A stretch of 64,000 bases of DNA from Manduca sexta (GCF_014839805.1 NC_051141.1:16376777-16440776), one strand, 5' to 3'; counted from the first letter of the stretch, positions 36,301-46,322 are shown. A program made the numbers and translations. The notes: a model not told the origin generated them from the sequence alone.

Positions 36301-39300
36301 GATATCTGCTCGTTGTACATTGGATTACATGTGCGTGGCTGTACTGCTGTTTTGGCCTAAGAAGTGATTGATAAATTTCATTTATTGGCCGTATTTTGCT
36401 AAGAAATTTTAGACAAAGAAATCTGGTCACTGACATTTTTGGTTATCTATAGTTATTTCTCAGACTATTCTAACGAACCCATCTCGGTGTTTATGCATAC
36501 TTCACAGATTTGTATATGAACAATATTCCGCACCTAGAACGAGCCTCCTCTATTGCTGGAGTTCGTATTTAAATATTAATTCATAAAATATTCATTTTAT
36601 CAATTTTTTCCATCATCATTCGAAATTCTTTTGATCAGTCATGGGTCTAATACAACTACTTTGAAAGGGCCGTCGTTTATATCAAGAGCAATTTGATCAT
36701 TAATTAATAAATAAAATCTATGATGCCAGAGAAATTACCATAAGTCCACAGAAAGTGACCCTTGCGAATGTGCTGGGCAGTTTGCCGTGTTTCTCGCCCG
36801 CACCACGCGGCATCCCAAACGCTCCGTGTATTGTAATCATGTAATTGGCGCGCTGTTGTTCAGACCCCGAAGGTAACAGGAGGTTTCTGAGAAATTCATT
36901 ATTATCACTTTTATCCTAGCTGACCTGACAGACGTTAATATTGAATTACCAACCGATCCATCTGTGTTAAACGATATTTGCAGCGCGCATTCTGTCAATT
37001 GCTTACAGTTATTTCGAACAAGTGACAGTTATGTAAAATTAATATTGTCGTTAAGTTTTCTTTAATTTTCTGATGTTTCGCTCAACTCCCTTATTTTTTT
37101 CTTTCATAAGAACCTTCTCCTGACAAGAATTAACACAACAAAAAAAGAATTAGCGAAATTGTTCCATCCGTTCCCGGGTGATGCAATGACCAAAGGAAAT
37201 AGGGATTCTTTTATATATTATACTAGCTGACCCGACAGACGTTGTCCTCTCTTTACTATGTATTCGAGCGCGCATTCTGTCTATCGCTGACAGTTATTTC
37301 AAACCACTGACAGTTATGTAAAATTAATATTGTCCTTAAGTTTTCTTTACTTTTCTAAGTGTCCGCGCAAGTTTTTGAATTTTTTCTTTCATAAGAACCT
37401 TCTCCTGACAATAACAAACACAAAAAAATAGTGAAATCGGTCTAGCCGTTCACGCGTGATAGCGTGACCAAGGGAAGTAGGGATTGATTTATATATATAT
37501 ATATATATATAGATTAGTATATATGGTTAAGTAAGTATATACATTTAAGTATTAGGTAATATATAAGTTTTGGCTAAAAAATGGAACGAGGGACTTGCAA
37601 AAATAAATCCAAGCCTTTCACTGCTAAAATGTTTATTTTGCAGAGAAAAAAAGAAAACTTACTTCGCTGCAATTTAATAAATTTCAACACTCCAAGTTGT
37701 GCCCTAAAATTTCAATTGCTTTTAAAATACTGTAACTTGGGAAGAAACCCCATCCGGAAACTGTATTAAAACTTTCACAATATGATTATAAACTAAATCA
37801 AGATAAAATTGCGCCATAACTTGTGTAATAGTTACGATTATTTGTAAGATTTTATGCACTATATTTTTTTTTAAACTTTGATTTCAATAATACAGCTTCA
37901 TAACTGTGGTATTTCATAACTATTATTTTTATGAATGTACCCCTTGGTTTAAAATACTAACTCTTCCATATTGTCTTCGTTCATAACTGGCATCATGCGA
38001 ACATCTCCACGGAATACTATGGAAATATCAACCTTCAGAAACCCGACCACTCCCGCCGCAGGGTCTCGGGGTACGCTCAACTGCGCCCATTTGTGGAACA
38101 CTTGGTGATCTTAAAAGTAACATCATAAAGCTAAGTTAAGCCTAGCAAGTTCTTGCAGCAATATATGAGTCTTATAGCAAGTCTTGAAAACTTCAAAATT
38201 CGCAGGAGTTAGCTAGCCGTAATAGGGGACCGGCCTATGCTTGATTTTGTGCATTATTCTGTATGTAATGGCTTTTAATACGAAAAAGAAGCACGTCTGC
38301 GAAAACAGCATAAAAATTGGTTAAAAAATGAGCGAGTAATTCATATTTAAAATATTGTAACGTGCAGAAGTGGGCACGATGTGGGGATATCGCTTCATCT
38401 CTTTCTTTCGCACGCGTCGTAATTCCCGATGACGTCACATATGGATATTTTGTCTCTTCTGTTTCTTGTTAACTACCCTTTCCACCGAAATTTAAAGACT
38501 TATAACTTGTTGATTTTTTACCGGATTTTAATAATTCCTTTTGTGTTATAATTTATATAACGTAAATATTTGATAATAGTAAAGAACAAAAATGAGTCCG
38601 GTACCCTATTGTTTACGCAGTAAAAAATCTTGCTTCTGCAATTTTTCATGGTAATCTAAACCTAGCTTTTTTCAATGCAGATTTCTCAATCTCTATCTTT
38701 ATTTACGGCCCGATCTCCGAATATACCGATCAAAGTAAAGTTGGACTATAATTAATAATAAACATAATATTTTTTTATTTTGTCAATAAGCCAGTTATTA
38801 AAAACAACAAATAACATATTTGCGAGGAATAGCCAAATAGGCATGGCGGTGGGATACTAGAAATACATAGGACTTACTTATTTACATACGAACTATCAAT
38901 TCACTGCGTAGCAGTTAGGTTTCTTTATTAATGTTGGTCGATCATACCTCGATAATATCGTTACTGTAATGTGCAAGCACTTTTAACAGTTTAGTAGATG
39001 GAGTTATCCATGAGTATAATTAAATTAGATATTTACGATCTCAATAATAGGTTTTGTATTCGTTTGTCGTGCATCATAAGCATTTTTCTTTCCTTTCTCG
39101 GGCGTTAAATATCACTTAAAGTGGATAAAACATTGCACAACTATAATGGGTGTGGACAATGTTTGGGAATGAGACGGTTACTTAATTAATAAAATAGGTA
39201 TGTGGATCCATATTTTAATGCGCCTTACAGAAAACGCATAGCAATCATCAAAACACGTAGTAATTGCTATAAAAATATGAAACCTCATAACAATGCCCAA

Positions 39301-42300
39301 AACAGATTATTGAAAATAAAATAACTGTGTCACCAAATACATTTTAATTTATTAAAATAATTTCCCTCCGGGTCCACACAGTATAACTAATTCCAATACG
39401 ATTTCAATACGCGGTGGGAAATACGACACGCGATAGTAAACATTTGTATAAAATATAAACTATTGCTATTAAAAATACATAGTACTACTGTCCTAAAATA
39501 TAAGAGATTGAAACTTCTATAATCATATAATAAGATTTTGTAATAAAATATACTTATATTTACGACTCGACTATGGAAAGTTCCAAATTAATAAGTACGA
39601 AATCTAAAATAGTAAATATTCGGCAGTATAGATCTATTGTAAATTATTTATTGTAACATATCATAGTTTGTAAGATAATGATTGATGCCAAAATAATAAA
39701 AGAAAAGTTAACTACTAACTCAATTAATTGCTCGATTAAGCTAGATATTATGTTCTAGTATTATCATTCAGCTGGCAGAAAGAATAACGATTATGCATCG
39801 CTATAACTAGCCTTAAGTTCACCTCGGATTAAAAATTCTAGACCGATCCGGGGTTGTAGCTAATATGCTTTTCTACAATCGTTAACGCTAACTTTATAAA
39901 TGGGAATAACATTTCCCTAGAACTCGTGGAAAACGGAAAATAGTTTTTAGAGTTTGTTCACTTGTAATCATTAAAAACAAAACATTATACAAAGAAATAC
40001 CTACCCCAGTGCTACTACAGTTTTCTATAGATTTATCGATAGGATATATGATTCGTATATATTTTTTCTGTGTTCTATCAGCTTCAACGATTTTAGAAAT
40101 GTATCTTCGCTACGTCCCCAGTTATAATATATTAAAACAAAGTCGAAGGTTGCTGGTGGACTCACGAGGCTGTTTCCACACAGTACCGAGGTCAATGTTG
40201 GCCTCGCCTACCATCCGCGGCGGCGCGCAGCATCGCGGCTCCATCACTGCCAACCAGATGCTCTGCTCTTGCACATTCTTGATGCTTTCGTATAACTCGA
40301 ATAAGAAGTACTGTTGGATTAAGGAATTGTGGATAAAAGAAGTTGAAGTTACTCTATCTGACTCTATTACAACCTAATGAAGGTGCGATGCAATCTACAG
40401 TCCGAGCAAATTTCAGAAATTATTCGTTTTTACGACCGGCTGACAGACTGCTATTAACTTCTTCTAAACGTTGTATACTAAAGTAAGTCACGTTCGAAGA
40501 AACGTTACTTTACCTGGGAATCGAACCCAAGAAATCCCTTTCATTAGGTCATAAACTAGCGACTAAAATAATAAAAATAGGTCAAATCCAGTACGTACTC
40601 CTTTTTACATAAGATAACAAAAGTGAACAGACCTCTTTATAAAATGGTTCCAACATATGTTTTCTAACGCCAGTTCTCTGCTTTTTCTTTCCTATCACAA
40701 CTATGACGTAGGAGTTTGCTGAATGAGGATTTGTCCAGGACAATTTTCGTGCTTCGAGAACGTTTACTGTGACCTAAAAATTAGGATTAAGTGACAAGTC
40801 ACAAATTTAAGGTGATCATAGACTAGTCCACTTGTAGAAGAACATCGAGCATTCAACGTTTTAAAATTTCATCGAACCGCACTTTGAGCCACGCTTGATG
40901 TTTTGTTACAAATCTACGAGCGTATTCGTGTAATATAAGACCGAGCAGATCCAGGAACGTGGGCGACGAGAAGTGAGGTACACAAACAAAGAGATGCTAG
41001 ATACTGAATTGCCTTGAGCATTACGTCAAACTTTCGCAGGAATGGTACTATATGGAAATACTTTTGGAAACTGAGTTTTTGCCTGTATTGTATCACTAAT
41101 AAGAACGTTCCATAACATTGTATAGCAATAGTAAATGCTCTAGTCTTTACTCATTTCTAGACAAACAGCATTCCTCTTTTCTTATTTCAAGTATTTGTTT
41201 TTTATTGCTTTGCATGATGAGACGAGATTGCCGCTCGCCTGATGGTAAGCGACCTTACCGCCCATAAACAATAGAAACACCATCCAACACCTTGAATTAT
41301 AAAATTTTGTTTGCTTAGCAGCAGAAATAGACATTGCGGTGATACCTACCCAGGCGGACTCTCACATTGAGAGACCTATCATCAGTAGAGATGTACATTG
41401 TACACCCATGTATGCCAAATACGTTAGGTCCTATAGCCATTTTCTGCAATATCTAAGTAAACTTATCGTTGAATACAGGGCGATCAAATATAAAAATGAA
41501 GCTCCCATTTATTATTTTTAATGGTAAACAAAATAATGCATTTAGCATTAACTATTTATACGTTAAGCGGCGAAAAAGTAAATAAGATTGTAAAACAGAC
41601 CTACATAAAGTAGGACGAGCCTGTAGGCTTACTGGGCATAACTAAATGCCCATAGCATGGACTCGCTGCAAATACTGAACACAATAACCCTACCCAGCGA
41701 CCTAATCCGAGTCTTCATAGTCTTCAATTCATACAAACAATACGTTGCCGACGTAATTAAAATAATAATCGGCTTGTTAATCTAATGGGACAGAAGTGAT
41801 CTTTAAAAAATAATTTGTATTTCAACTGAATAATGCTCTTGATAATTATGTAAAAGTTGCTTAGAAAGAAATAAAAGCGCCTTCAAATTAGACGGGCAGA
41901 TGCAGCGCGACTGTTGCGCGGCATAGGAAATTCATTGAATGATGAGAAAAGGTCGCCACGTGAAACTTAGCAACAAATTTAATTCGTTCTTAAGTCTTTA
42001 CTTTTACGCCGTCTGTGTTGTGGCAATTCTAATGGATTAAACATTGTCGCGCGACTAATTTAAAGGCGCCCTAAAGATGATTCATGACACTTATAAAGCA
42101 TATCATTGCACTGCGCTCGTCTGATGCTATTAGAGACCGAAACTCAAAAACAATTATTTTAATTTACCAATAAAATACCCACGTATTTTGGCAACATTAA
42201 ACCAAAATCGAAACCTGGAATCAAGTCCAAACCATATTAAGCAAAGCAGGATGTCGAAACTCCAAACAAAAAGCGCTTGAAAATATTCTTTAAAATCAAA

Positions 42301-42454
42301 ACCAGACTTGGCCGAGCAAGAACCCGACATCTGCCAATAATGGTTTATATAAATAATTCATAGTTACCTGAAAATACTGGCGAGCGGTTTCCGTGTTCGT
42401 TTCATTGGTTCCATAATGCAGTTGAACGGGTTTTTGTCTCGTAACATTTCTCAT
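12222..42454 (-). CDS. Ferlin family protein (misfire/otoferlin-like), 32 exons
   Basis: Ferlins are tail-anchored C2-domain proteins of vesicle fusion and membrane repair; insect misfire acts in sperm. Exons, 5' to 3': 42454-42368, 40773-40633, 40310-40166, 38109-37962, 36886-36739, 36356-36173, 35696-35506, 34968-34827, 34446-34420, 34322-34150, 33424-33200, 32767-32591, 32471-32319, 32074-31892, 30800-30687, 26293-26162, 25911-25762, 23936-23791, 23575-23226, 22931-22675, 21970-21926, 21837-21623, 20440-20249, 18739-18569, 18305-18160, 17483-17353, 16872-16694, 16230-16110, 15136-15031, 14446-14277, 13894-13791, 12390-12222. The total is 5022 bases (1673 residues plus stop). Every junction uses AG acceptors and GT donors with matching phases. 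Order: C2B, C2C, FerA-like helices, FerB, C2D, extra C2-like, C2E, C2F, membrane anchor. No C2A or DysF is seen. The initiating ATG is the least certain point: exon 1 could instead be internal, with an acceptor AG near 42473. Confidence 0.92.
12446..12727 (+). repeat. SINE-C copy in ferlin intron 31
   Basis: It has GATAGCCTAGTTGG, a GACGAATGCACGCAGGTTCA B-box-like region, CAAGGGCACACACCT, GTGTGAAGTCTACCAATCCG, TGAGGCCTAATCCCTCTCAG and a GGCTGATATTATT end. It is the same family as 46323-46632. Confidence 0.8.
13606..13776 (+). mobile_element. LINE 3'-end remnant
   Basis: A degenerate reading of the plus strand shows the RTE-like C-terminal text TDDL..., VAGSRWMRSA and VQQW, then a (TGATGG/TGATGA) tail at 13749-13770. 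It ends about 15 bases from the splice donor of ferlin exon 31. It is a 5'-truncated dead copy. Confidence 0.65.
14080..14250 (+). repeat. Family H TIR-type repeat, partial
   Basis: CATTTTGACATTGCGTT, ATTATGCCAAAAATATTAAT and CGAATATGGCGTGTGCC are shared with the copies at 22121-22671 and 60015-60260. Confidence 0.6.
15889..16004 (+). repeat. SINE-A fragment (body)
   Basis: CCACGGTGGCGTAGTCATAA is followed by CAGCCCGGAGTCTGGAATTT and GGCTCGCCC; the tRNA-like head is shortened. It lies head to head with another SINE head at 16005-16073. Confidence 0.7.
16005..16073 (-). repeat. SINE head fragment, 37 bases from ferlin exon 28
   Basis: The reverse complement reads CTGCCTCGGTGC...GGTTCGAATCG, the tRNA-related head of SINE-A/B without its body. 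It sits in the ferlin intron immediately downstream of the weak exon 28 donor. Confidence 0.7.
17030..17290. repeat. GC-richer interspersed block of unknown class
   Basis: Between ferlin exons 27 and 26, this block (GGCCTTCCCTCCGCCC on the minus strand) has a base composition unlike the flanks. Open frames on the minus strand here have no ferlin similarity and fall in an intron. It is probably an old repeat. Confidence 0.35.
18362..18461 (+). repeat. SINE-C fragment (3' half)
   Basis: GTGGACTAAAGTCTAAGGCC, CCCTCTCAGTCGTAGAGGAG, GCCCGTGCCCAACAGTAGG and a GGGCTAATATTATTT end lie 57 bases upstream of ferlin exon 25. Confidence 0.75.
19794..19975 (+). mobile_element. MITE-2 copy 1 (about 180 bp)
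   Basis: Starts CTGGGGCCTTATTCTCTA and ends TACAGACTAAGGGCCCTG, whose reverse complement matches the start imperfectly. It is nearly identical to 33717-33889 in the same orientation. Confidence 0.85.
20030..20205 (+). repeat. Dispersed repeat family E, copy 1
   Basis: AAAACCCGCCATAGTGGCC, AGTGTGTCACGTTCC, CCAACAGGCCGGCATAATTA, GTCGACTGTCGAGGGGTAAT and ACTTACCATCAGATGCAG are shared with 47680-48255 and 56920-57140. Confidence 0.75.
21231..21603 (-). repeat. SINE-B copy (long SINE variant)
   Basis: The reverse complement starts ACTGCCTTAGTGGCGTAGTT, includes CCGGGTCGGACCAAAATAAT and a long body with TCTCTCTCTGGTCATTTTGG, and ends near TTGGTTAGGAGAG. It is the same family as 53473-53826. Confidence 0.8.
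21623..23575 (-). other. Ferlin exons 19-22: extra C2-like domain and linker (residues 889-1177)
   Basis: VDVYWWGLRDVNV is the ferlin block EVLFWGLRDL. It is followed by PPLTIKLCDHSTFGRTLFLG, a basic/acidic disordered stretch, EDKDWWMRYYCSQK (the ferlin DWWSKYYAS block) and IELEAQPEFSKFKDWCSTL. Exon 21 is only 45 bases and phase 0 on both sides, so its skipping would keep the frame. The exon 20 donor lies 3 bases from the end of a TIR element. Confidence 0.9.
22121..22671. mobile_element. Family H TIR element with internal duplication
   Basis: The left end CAGGGCCATTTTGACATT and right end (reverse complement CAGGGTCATTTTGATATT) form terminal inverted repeats. Inside, about 160 bases occur twice in the same orientation (22185-22340 and 22445-22600), each with AGAATTCGT, AACATCA, AGTCAGAAATACA, ACTATAA and AATATTCGTTATT. 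There is no coding capacity. The right end lies 3 bases beyond the splice donor of ferlin exon 20. Confidence 0.7.
24323..24535 (-). repeat. SINE-A copy
   Basis: The reverse complement has GACTGCATCGGTGGTGTAAT, GGTTTTGGGTTCGATCCCC, GGCTCGACAAAATGATATCA, CAGAGTCTGGAATGTGTGCC and a TTTTGCC tail. Confidence 0.75.
25117..25596 (+). mobile_element. MITE-1 copy 1, interrupted by a 93-bp insert
   Basis: Matches 38224-38607 from GCTTGATTTTGTACATTATT to GTCCGGTACCCTATT. It lacks the left terminal bases. An insert lies at 25402-25494. Confidence 0.8.
25402..25494. mobile_element. 93-bp insertion with 8-bp target duplication
   Basis: The direct repeat TTGTTGAT flanks the insert (25394-25401 and 25495-25502). 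The two other MITE-1 copies carry this octamer only once and have no insert. No inverted ends are obvious. Confidence 0.75.
26703..27015 (-). mobile_element. LINE 3'-end remnant in ferlin intron 15
   Basis: The minus-strand reading shows RTE-like C-terminal text: MLKWQWAGHIDRR, GKNVLEWRPLTGK, VAGVRWMRSAS and LGEAHVQHWIS, followed by a (TGATGATGATG) tail. It is 5' truncated and not functional. Confidence 0.8.
27791..28275 (+). repeat. Dispersed repeat family D, copy 1
   Basis: TTTTTTATTGCTTTGAATGA, CGCCTGATGGTAAGCGA, CGCCCATAAACAGCAGAAAC, ACAAAGTATTGTTTGGTATT, CTTGGCGGCAGAAATAGACA and GTCTCACATATGAGAGACC. Relatives are at 33470-33960, 41201-41395, 55372-55555 and 57194-57255. Confidence 0.7.
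28276..30686. other. Ferlin intron 15, right part (no exon seen)
   Basis: AT-rich. Near 28500-28720 there is text resembling a reversed LINE tail (CTCTTTATTGCGCAACC). Near 29215-29290 there is a short GC-rich repeat-like phrase (GGGCCGTAGCTAGGGGGGC). Exons 15 and 16 are in phase with each other, so no exon is required here. Confidence 0.5.
30902..31130 (-). repeat. SINE-A copy in ferlin intron 14
   Basis: The reverse complement has CTATAGTTGTATTACGTGCG, TCTCGGGTTCGAATCCCGGG, GTCGGGCTTTG and a GGTGCACCTCTGCCTACC tail. Confidence 0.8.
31892..32471 (-). other. Ferlin exons 13-14: FerB (residues 597-708)
   Basis: SADIVVWLLNGGSRVAYTKI is the counterpart of the ferlin block DVFIWML...RVAYARIP. 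It is followed by the Cys-containing PLKCPKHS segment and KIELLLWMGLYKQI, matching the ferlin VYLWLG block. In DysF-type ferlins the DysF repeats would follow; here the next exon begins C2D (LECRLFVYQAK) directly. Confidence 0.88.
33470..33960 (-). repeat. Dispersed repeat family D, copy 2 (split by MITE-2)
   Basis: The reverse complement starts TTTTTTATTGTTTTGAATGA and continues to CATAAACA. It is interrupted by MITE-2 at 33717-33889, then resumes with GTAGAAACACCGTCCAACTC through CTTGGCGGTAGAAATAGACA and GTCTCTCATAGTCTC. Its end is about 45 bases from ferlin exon 11. Confidence 0.75.
33717..33889 (+). mobile_element. MITE-2 copy 2, nested in family D
   Basis: About 173 bp and nearly identical to 19794-19975. 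CTG occurs at both junctions, while uninterrupted family D has one CTG at this point (TTTCTGCTGTTTATG). Confidence 0.88.
35506..36886 (-). other. Ferlin exons 5-7: C2C (residues 174-348)
   Basis: Begins NLLLPSG, the ferlin linker equivalent to NLLLPTG, then YMITIHGAFGMPRGAG. It continues ARVTFCGLM, CNPMYNEQISMVEMFPNM and LGSTRLSLEEISHDG, and closes with the hallmark FLPTFGPSLLQMYGP and KGSLLVTLKTEV. Exon 6 starts at 36356 (TTAG|GCC) to keep phase. Exon 7 starts at 35696 after GACAG. Its upstream intron end is a SINE-A tail fragment with hardly any pyrimidine tract. Confidence 0.9.
35713..35742 (-). repeat. SINE-A tail fragment at ferlin exon 7 acceptor
   Basis: The plus-strand TTTTATTCCCGCAGGCGTAG matches the SINE-A 3' tail (CCTCTGCATACCCCTTCGGG...). 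It lies 17 bases upstream of the exon 7 acceptor and replaces the usual pyrimidine tract. Confidence 0.55.
36917..37500 (+). repeat. Dispersed repeat family F, two tandem copies plus AT microsatellite
   Basis: Two head-to-tail copies start at about 36917 and 37225. Shared text: AGCTGACC(T/C)GACAGACG, CGCGCATTCTGTC, GACAGTTATGTAAAATTAAT, TTTCTTTCATAAGAACCTTC and GGAAATAGGGATT. An (AT)n run of about 22 bases follows at 37490-37511. A third copy is at 63796-63960. The phrase is familiar from lepidopteran repeats, but I cannot name the class. Confidence 0.75.
38224..38607 (+). mobile_element. MITE-1 copy 2 (384 bp, intact)
   Basis: Left AGGGGACCGGCC and right CCGGTACCCT form terminal inverted repeats, flanked by AT on both sides. 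No coding capacity. It lies 115 bases upstream of ferlin exon 4. Confidence 0.85.
38608..40165. other. Ferlin intron 3 (no exon seen)
   Basis: AT-rich, without recognisable coding or repeat text. Exons 3 and 4 join in phase (C|AT), so nothing is missing here. Confidence 0.5.
41201..41395 (+). repeat. Dispersed repeat family D, copy 3
   Basis: TTTTTATTGCTTTGCATGAT, CGCTCGCCTGATGGTAAGCG, CATAAACAATAGAAACACCA, AGCAGAAATAGACATTGCGG and CTCTCACATTGAGAGACC. It has an internal deletion relative to copy 1 and lies in ferlin intron 1. Confidence 0.75.
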
Positions 42455-44952
42455 TGTATATAATGTAAAATACTGTATGTAATTTGTTGTGTAATGTCAT
42501 CCATGATTGATTTTTATTATCGTTTCGTGTCTATGGGTATGTTTTATTTATGGCTGTATCCACGCGTATTTTTTTTTCATGAACTTTATTGTTTATCGTG
42601 TTATTATCATGTACCATCTGTACCACAATTTGAGGAATATATGTTAGGTTCAATACTCAAAATCTCTCAGCAAAATTCTAGCGTGTTAACAAGTCCCTAC
42701 TTCGAAACTATGGATCTATAAAGAAGATTTACGTCAAAGAGAATTATAATATATATGGAAAATTTACGTGGCTAGTGCGGTTTATGATATAGAACGCCGA
42801 ACGGTATTTCGCATTTTTTTATTATTTGAGTGATAAACAAGAAGGCGCATGACTATATATTATAATTCTCTTGGCGCTACTGTAATTTAGTGTTTCAGAT
42901 TGTAGAGTACGTTGATTTTATCGGAGTTTGCATTTAACACTGTTAACAATACTATAAGCATCCTTTTTGTATAATTATAATAAAATTAAATTAAAGAAAA
43001 GAATTGTAGTTACACTAAACGCTACTCAGCAAAGAGAATTATAATGCTACTCAGCCATTGCGGCGTCGCGGGCCGTGGAGCGAACAGGTTGGCGGATAGC
43101 AGGGCTGATGGTAGGACAGGAAGCGGTTAACTATTGTACTGGAACATATTCCGTAGCTTCGTCCGTCTACGGAATGACTCTTTCCTATGACACCAGTACT
43201 GCAATGCTCTTTGGTGACACCTTTCATACGTCCCCATAGAATTATTTTTCCCACCAAACCCCCGCCACTCGTGCCGCCGCTCGTAGTCCAGCGGTATGTT
43301 TAATTCATTAGCTCGGGTCAATATTTCTATTTATGACTTTCTATTCTTATAGAATATTTTCTTTGTTACGACTAACTGCAGTTTTCTTTTTCAGTTACTT
43401 CAATCAGATTTGAAAAATGATTCATTAAAAATAAGTCATTTGTAAGCATTTAAAAAATCTGATTAATCTAGACGACGTAGATTAAAAAATCGTTTTTGGT
43501 TTTTTATTGAAATAAGCGTATATAATATATGATCAACGAACTGTAAATTTAAAAAAATAGTTTTATATTTTTGTTGATTTGCTGATAATAATAAACGCCG
43601 TTGATTTGCTAGTGGCACATTTCAAAAAACTTTTCTTTCGTCCGTAGACCTTTATCTTATTCTATTCTCAAAATATTATTTGCTATCTCTAGGCACCACT
43701 ACATATATTGTGACGTGACATCATATAATATGTATGATTGTACACTATCTCGCTGCTTGGAATTGGTAGCCAATTAAATAAAATATAAACTCCAAATTCG
43801 GACAAGCCCTACACGCGGGTATGGGCCCACGGGGCGAGCTTTGCATACTTAAAGGTTTTCGGTTGTCATCCATAGAGCTCATTAGAATTGTGACCATATA
43901 TAATAAATCGAAAGGAAATATTTTAACAAGACGATATTCTTGCGAATTTTATAACATCTCGTATGTTTTCATAACTTAAAAAACGTTTCAAAATTTATTT
44001 TAAATTATGTTAGTGTTTGTTGATCGTTGCTTCTCGGTATAAAGGCCGCTGCGTACATTTTCGTGATATGTCATATTCATTCAAGAACATTTGCAACAAA
44101 CTTTTACCAAGCATTCAGGAGTTTCTTCGTCTCCCGCTCACAAACATCAAACATTTTTGCAAATTCGATAATTGAAAAGAGAGGGCATTATAAATAAAAC
44201 CAATGTCGCCATATATTAATGTCAATATATTAAATCCATTTCATGTATAAATATTTTATATGTCTACGATTCTACATGTGGTAAGTATTTATCTATACTA
44301 CAATCGTAATTTACTTTCGGCCTCTATACTCCCGCGTGGGGTCGACCCAACATCGTCATGCTGAAAGGATTTGGTTCTTACGATCGGCTATTTGACTGTA
44401 AAACCCTCTAAAGGATTCAGTCCAGGACAAGTAGTTACAGTAACGCAAAATTTTGCACGCGTCAGGAATCGAACCTAGTTGATACACGTTACTACTAAAC
44501 CAGAGGTGATAATATTTCCGTACTTACTAATATAATCTATAGCTTACAACATACGCAATTCGGCAACTTATATTCCCAAATAGTCGATGTTAAGCGCAAA
44601 TAATTGCGTAAAATACTCAAATGTATATTACAATTGACGAAAACTATATCTTATTATACGGACTTTAATGATTATTTTCAACTGCCAAGTTGTGAGTGAA
44701 ATGTTATGTTCGGCCATCAAGTTGGTATGCACAATCCAGGAGTATTTCGAAAGAGATTCTTTACAGATGCTGTTAATTATTTCAGATCTCAACCAATTGT
44801 ACCCAATCATTTTAAAATTCAAATTAACGTCTGTCTTTCGTACTTGACATTGGCAGAATAATCGTTAAAACTATACGCCCAATTACAGCAAATTGGAATT
44901 GGATTGGAACAACTATGTATGTATATGAATTATAGGGCGCATGTTTTCTAAC

Positions 44953-45211
44953 CCCCTTATTCATAGACGTTTTTTATCTAAGGACGGAGTAATGCTGTGA
45001 TAACAAGTCAGTTTCTAAGTTCCCAACGGCACTGAGAAACAGACATAGGCCCGTTGTGATTGGCTAATATTGACATACAACAATATTATTAGCCAATCAC
45101 AACGGCCCTAGTCTACGCACTGCGAAGGCTGCCATGCTGTCAGCACTGAGAAACAGACTTGTTATCACAGCAATTCTCGGTCCTTAGATAAAAAAGACTA
45201 TTAATAAGGGG
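44953..45211. mobile_element. Foldback MITE (about 259 bp)
   Basis: Long imperfect terminal inverted repeats of about 65 bp: left CCCCTTATTCATAGACG..., TTTTTTATCTAAGGAC, TGCTGTGATAACAAGTC, and the same in reverse at the right end. A second palindrome, GTTGTGATTGGCTAATA and its complement, lies at 45055-45112. Most of the element can fold on itself. No coding capacity. Confidence 0.85.
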
Positions 45212-46322
45212 ATTGACTATATACTTTCACCATCCAATCTACTTAATGACTACGAAGATTATTATATATAGGATAAAAAAAGGTTACCACTATTATTTCC
45301 GACGCAAATGAAATTCTATACCAAGTAGACGCGAAACTAGACCAATATAATATTCGCCGCGTTTTAGTGGTTATGGCATCCCTAACTTAAACCGGATAAG
45401 TCGAATACTATACATTCAGATTAAACTTAAACCAATCGATACACGATTGACTTAGTCAGGACTAAACCGGTCCTGAAATGTGTAATCGGATATTATAATG
45501 GATAGGAATAAACACGTTTATATAGAATACTGGCTTCAAATTAAAATGTATGTAGTCTGTTTATTAAAGATATATAACAATAGTTCTTCATGTACAGGAA
45601 ACCTAAAATACACCGTCCCCATAATAAAGGTTATAATAATAAAATATAAAATTTTACTAACTCAATTAAAATCAAGTTCAAGATGAATAAATAATAAATG
45701 TTTTCGAAGGGTTTGGGGACATATTGTGTTTTCTGTACATTCTACAACTACTAATACCGCACACGACGTTTCAACGAGCTGACGACGCATTCAAACGGCA
45801 AGAGACGTTGAATGATGCATCAAGAAACATAAACTTTTCAGATCGGAAAAAAATGTCGTGTACGTACGTACATATACGTAACATTAACGAATACTTAAAC
45901 TAACCGTTACATACTAGATACTAACTTTTGACTAGTATCACTTTATATACAAAATCATGGATTATGGAATGTTTTTAATGTAAACAGATACAGACGTCTA
46001 CGTAGATAACGTGCAATGTAACGTTAAAAATAACGTAAACTTGTATTTTTGGAAAATGTATTGAAAGGATAAGTGACAAAGATAGATAATATATGCCGTA
46101 AATAATATGCCAAAGGAAATAGGATGATTTGACCAAAAATATGAGTCTATTTATTACATACCATCATAATAATCTAAGTACTCAAGCGGTATACAAAATG
46201 TACATCGAAACATTAATCATGTAGAAGTTCAATACGTATTTGAGATATTTCTGTGAATTTCTGTTCTAATAAAATATATCCAAGTTTTCTGAATTAATGT
46301 TGAGCAGTCGTATGGACGAAAA

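Larger units (their letters stand above)
37962..42454 (-). other. Ferlin exons 1-4: N-terminus and C2B (residues 1-173)
   Basis: Exon 1 gives a 29-residue polar leader ending ARQYFQ. C2B starts with VTVNVLEARKLSW, continues FLFELYES and NIDLGTVW (the counterpart of the ferlin DVGTIY block), then HKWAQLSVPRDPAAGVVGFLK and NEDNMEE. The acidic loop residues of a Ca2+-binding C2 are replaced in the first loop (SWTNPHSANSYV), so this domain probably does not bind Ca2+. The exon 4 donor at 37962 (GA|GTTAGT) was chosen because it alone is in phase with exon 5. Confidence 0.9.

Noticed and set aside
43051..43321. Overlapping minus-strand frames as ferlin 5' exons
   Set aside because: No C2 motif is present in either frame and no clean splice pair joins them to exon 1.
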